A stretch of 5,823 nucleotides of DNA from Parachlamydiales bacterium (GTDB taxonomy: Bacteria > Chlamydiota > Chlamydiia > Chlamydiales > Rhabdochlamydiaceae), in NCBI GenBank assembly GCA_020050965.1, contig JAGVJV010000059.1, positions 1-5,823 of the forward strand, in the 5' to 3' direction. The position numbers and the translations under genes are program-made. Positions 5,155-5,823 of this stretch are shown piece by piece. The notes beneath the pieces were generated by a model. That model made no database searches, was not told where the DNA came from, and worked only from the letters and a program-made list of their open reading frames with translations. Each line of letters opens with the position of its first letter. Within the stretch, counting starts at the first letter, position 1.

Positions 5155-5823
5155 TGCCGAATATCGTATGTCCAAAAGGTGTCAAACAGAAACATTCGCG
5201 CCCATCTTTGGTCCCCATTGCGGTGATACCCGTTTCAAATAACCATCGGCTAACGATTGCCTGGAAGAAGTCCATTTCCGTTTCAGTATATTCAGGAAGT
5301 TGATATTTCCAATGCCGCCCCAATTTTTTGAGGGTGATGCAATGGCTCTCTTTCAGCGGAATATAGATCCCAGCCAGAAAATCCTCCATCATGACCCATC
5401 CAGCGTTGGCGACCCTAGTGACACTTTTTTCAGCTTCCCGCACCAAACGGTGGGTACAGAGCTCAGCAGGTAGCGATGCAGTGATAAAATTGTTAAGAGG
5501 ATGGCGATAGAGATACATCGCTTTATCTGGATTTTTCATCTTTAACCACTCGACCGAATCGCTCGTACAAAGGACCTTATCGCCATTTCGGTCGGCTAAA
5601 TTCACCTGGCAAAGCTTTTGGACATGCCGATCAAAATCGCTCGCCTCGAAATGGGGATGTTTCTTTTGAATAGTGGGAATCACCGATCTTGTAATCGGCC
5701 CCTTTTGAGCAAGCTCTAAAATAGCGGCCATCTCTTCAACCACACCAAAGTCGGAAGGCTTCCAGCGCTTAATTTTCTCCTCATCGATGATGGGCGTCGG
5801 CTCGGTATCCCGCACATGACATA
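5147..5823 (-). CDS. Unrecognised protein upstream of smpB, 5' end probably outside the window
   Basis: I do not recognise this protein. The frame is open to the right edge of the window. The only start inside it is a GTG at 5815, giving 222 residues, and only 8 bases of upstream sequence are visible, so the true start may lie outside. It looks soluble: no signal peptide, no membrane segment, mixed alpha/beta composition. An N-terminal part (about residues 20-90) is helix-rich with basic turns. The C-terminal part contains a FFQAIVSRWLFETGI helix followed by a short hairpin and LTPFGHTIFG. This shape faintly recalls winged-helix domains that end in an LTPxG motif, but I would not assign function from it. 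It ends in TAA inside the smpB start, so the two are probably co-translated. That suggests a housekeeping gene of the same operon. No lesion is visible. Confidence 0.8.
   Translation of the reverse strand, partial: CHVRDTEPTPIIDEEKIKRWKPSDFGVVEEMAAILELAQKGPITRSVIPTIQKKHPHFEASDFDRHVQKLCQVNLADRNGDKVLCTSDSVEWLKMKNPDKAMYLYRHPLNNFITASLPAELCTHRLVREAEKSVTRVANAGWVMMEDFLAGIYIPLKESHCITLKKLGRHWKYQLPEYTETEMDFFQAIVSRWLFETGITAMGTKDGRECFCLTPFGHTIFGNE

Noticed and set aside
1..5823. CRISPR array, tRNA, rRNA, riboswitch or phage module
   Set aside because: I saw no regularly spaced repeats, no tRNA cloverleaf or T-loop motif, no rRNA-like stretch and no integrase or phage structural gene on either strand.

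Overview
The window looks like a chromosomal segment of a member of the Chlamydiae outside the classical Chlamydia genus (Simkania-, Waddlia- or Parachlamydia-like). Two observations point there. The gene order smpB-dnaN-recF is the order I recall from Chlamydia chromosomes. Next to it lie two cysteine-containing, MOMP-like outer-membrane proteins in tandem, of the sort that is expanded into families in environmental chlamydiae. The assignment is inference from gene content and order; no database search was possible. Every gene seen lies on the minus strand, so the biological reading order runs from high to low coordinates.

Right part (about 5823 to 2494): a compact, probably co-transcribed information-processing block. 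It starts with an unrecognised protein whose 5' end leaves the window. This overlaps smpB (tmRNA-binding protein) by 8 bp in an ATGAGTAA junction. Then come dnaN (sliding clamp), with a strong ribosome binding site, and recF (recombination mediator ATPase), 8 bp behind dnaN. All three named proteins are full length with their key motifs.

Middle part (2493 to 1792): no intact gene. It contains the decayed remains of a small TPR protein of about 142 residues. A 163-bp near-perfectly palindromic, MITE-like element (2258-2420), flanked by 5-bp AATTA direct repeats, sits in its first codons. When the element plus one AATTA is removed in silico, the reading frame joins up. Two compensating single-base frameshifts and one internal TAG then complete the decay. 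A short AT-rich stem-loop and a weak promoter candidate lie between this remnant and the next gene.

Left part (1791 to 1): two tandem paralogous outer-membrane beta-barrel proteins with signal peptides and a shared GWNV-x-A-x-GEFLY motif. The upstream one is complete (347 residues). The downstream one starts 15 bp after it and runs out of the window after 244 residues, so an ORF caller that needs a stop codon would miss it. The pair probably forms one transcription unit supplying porin-like or structural cysteine-rich proteins to the outer membrane.
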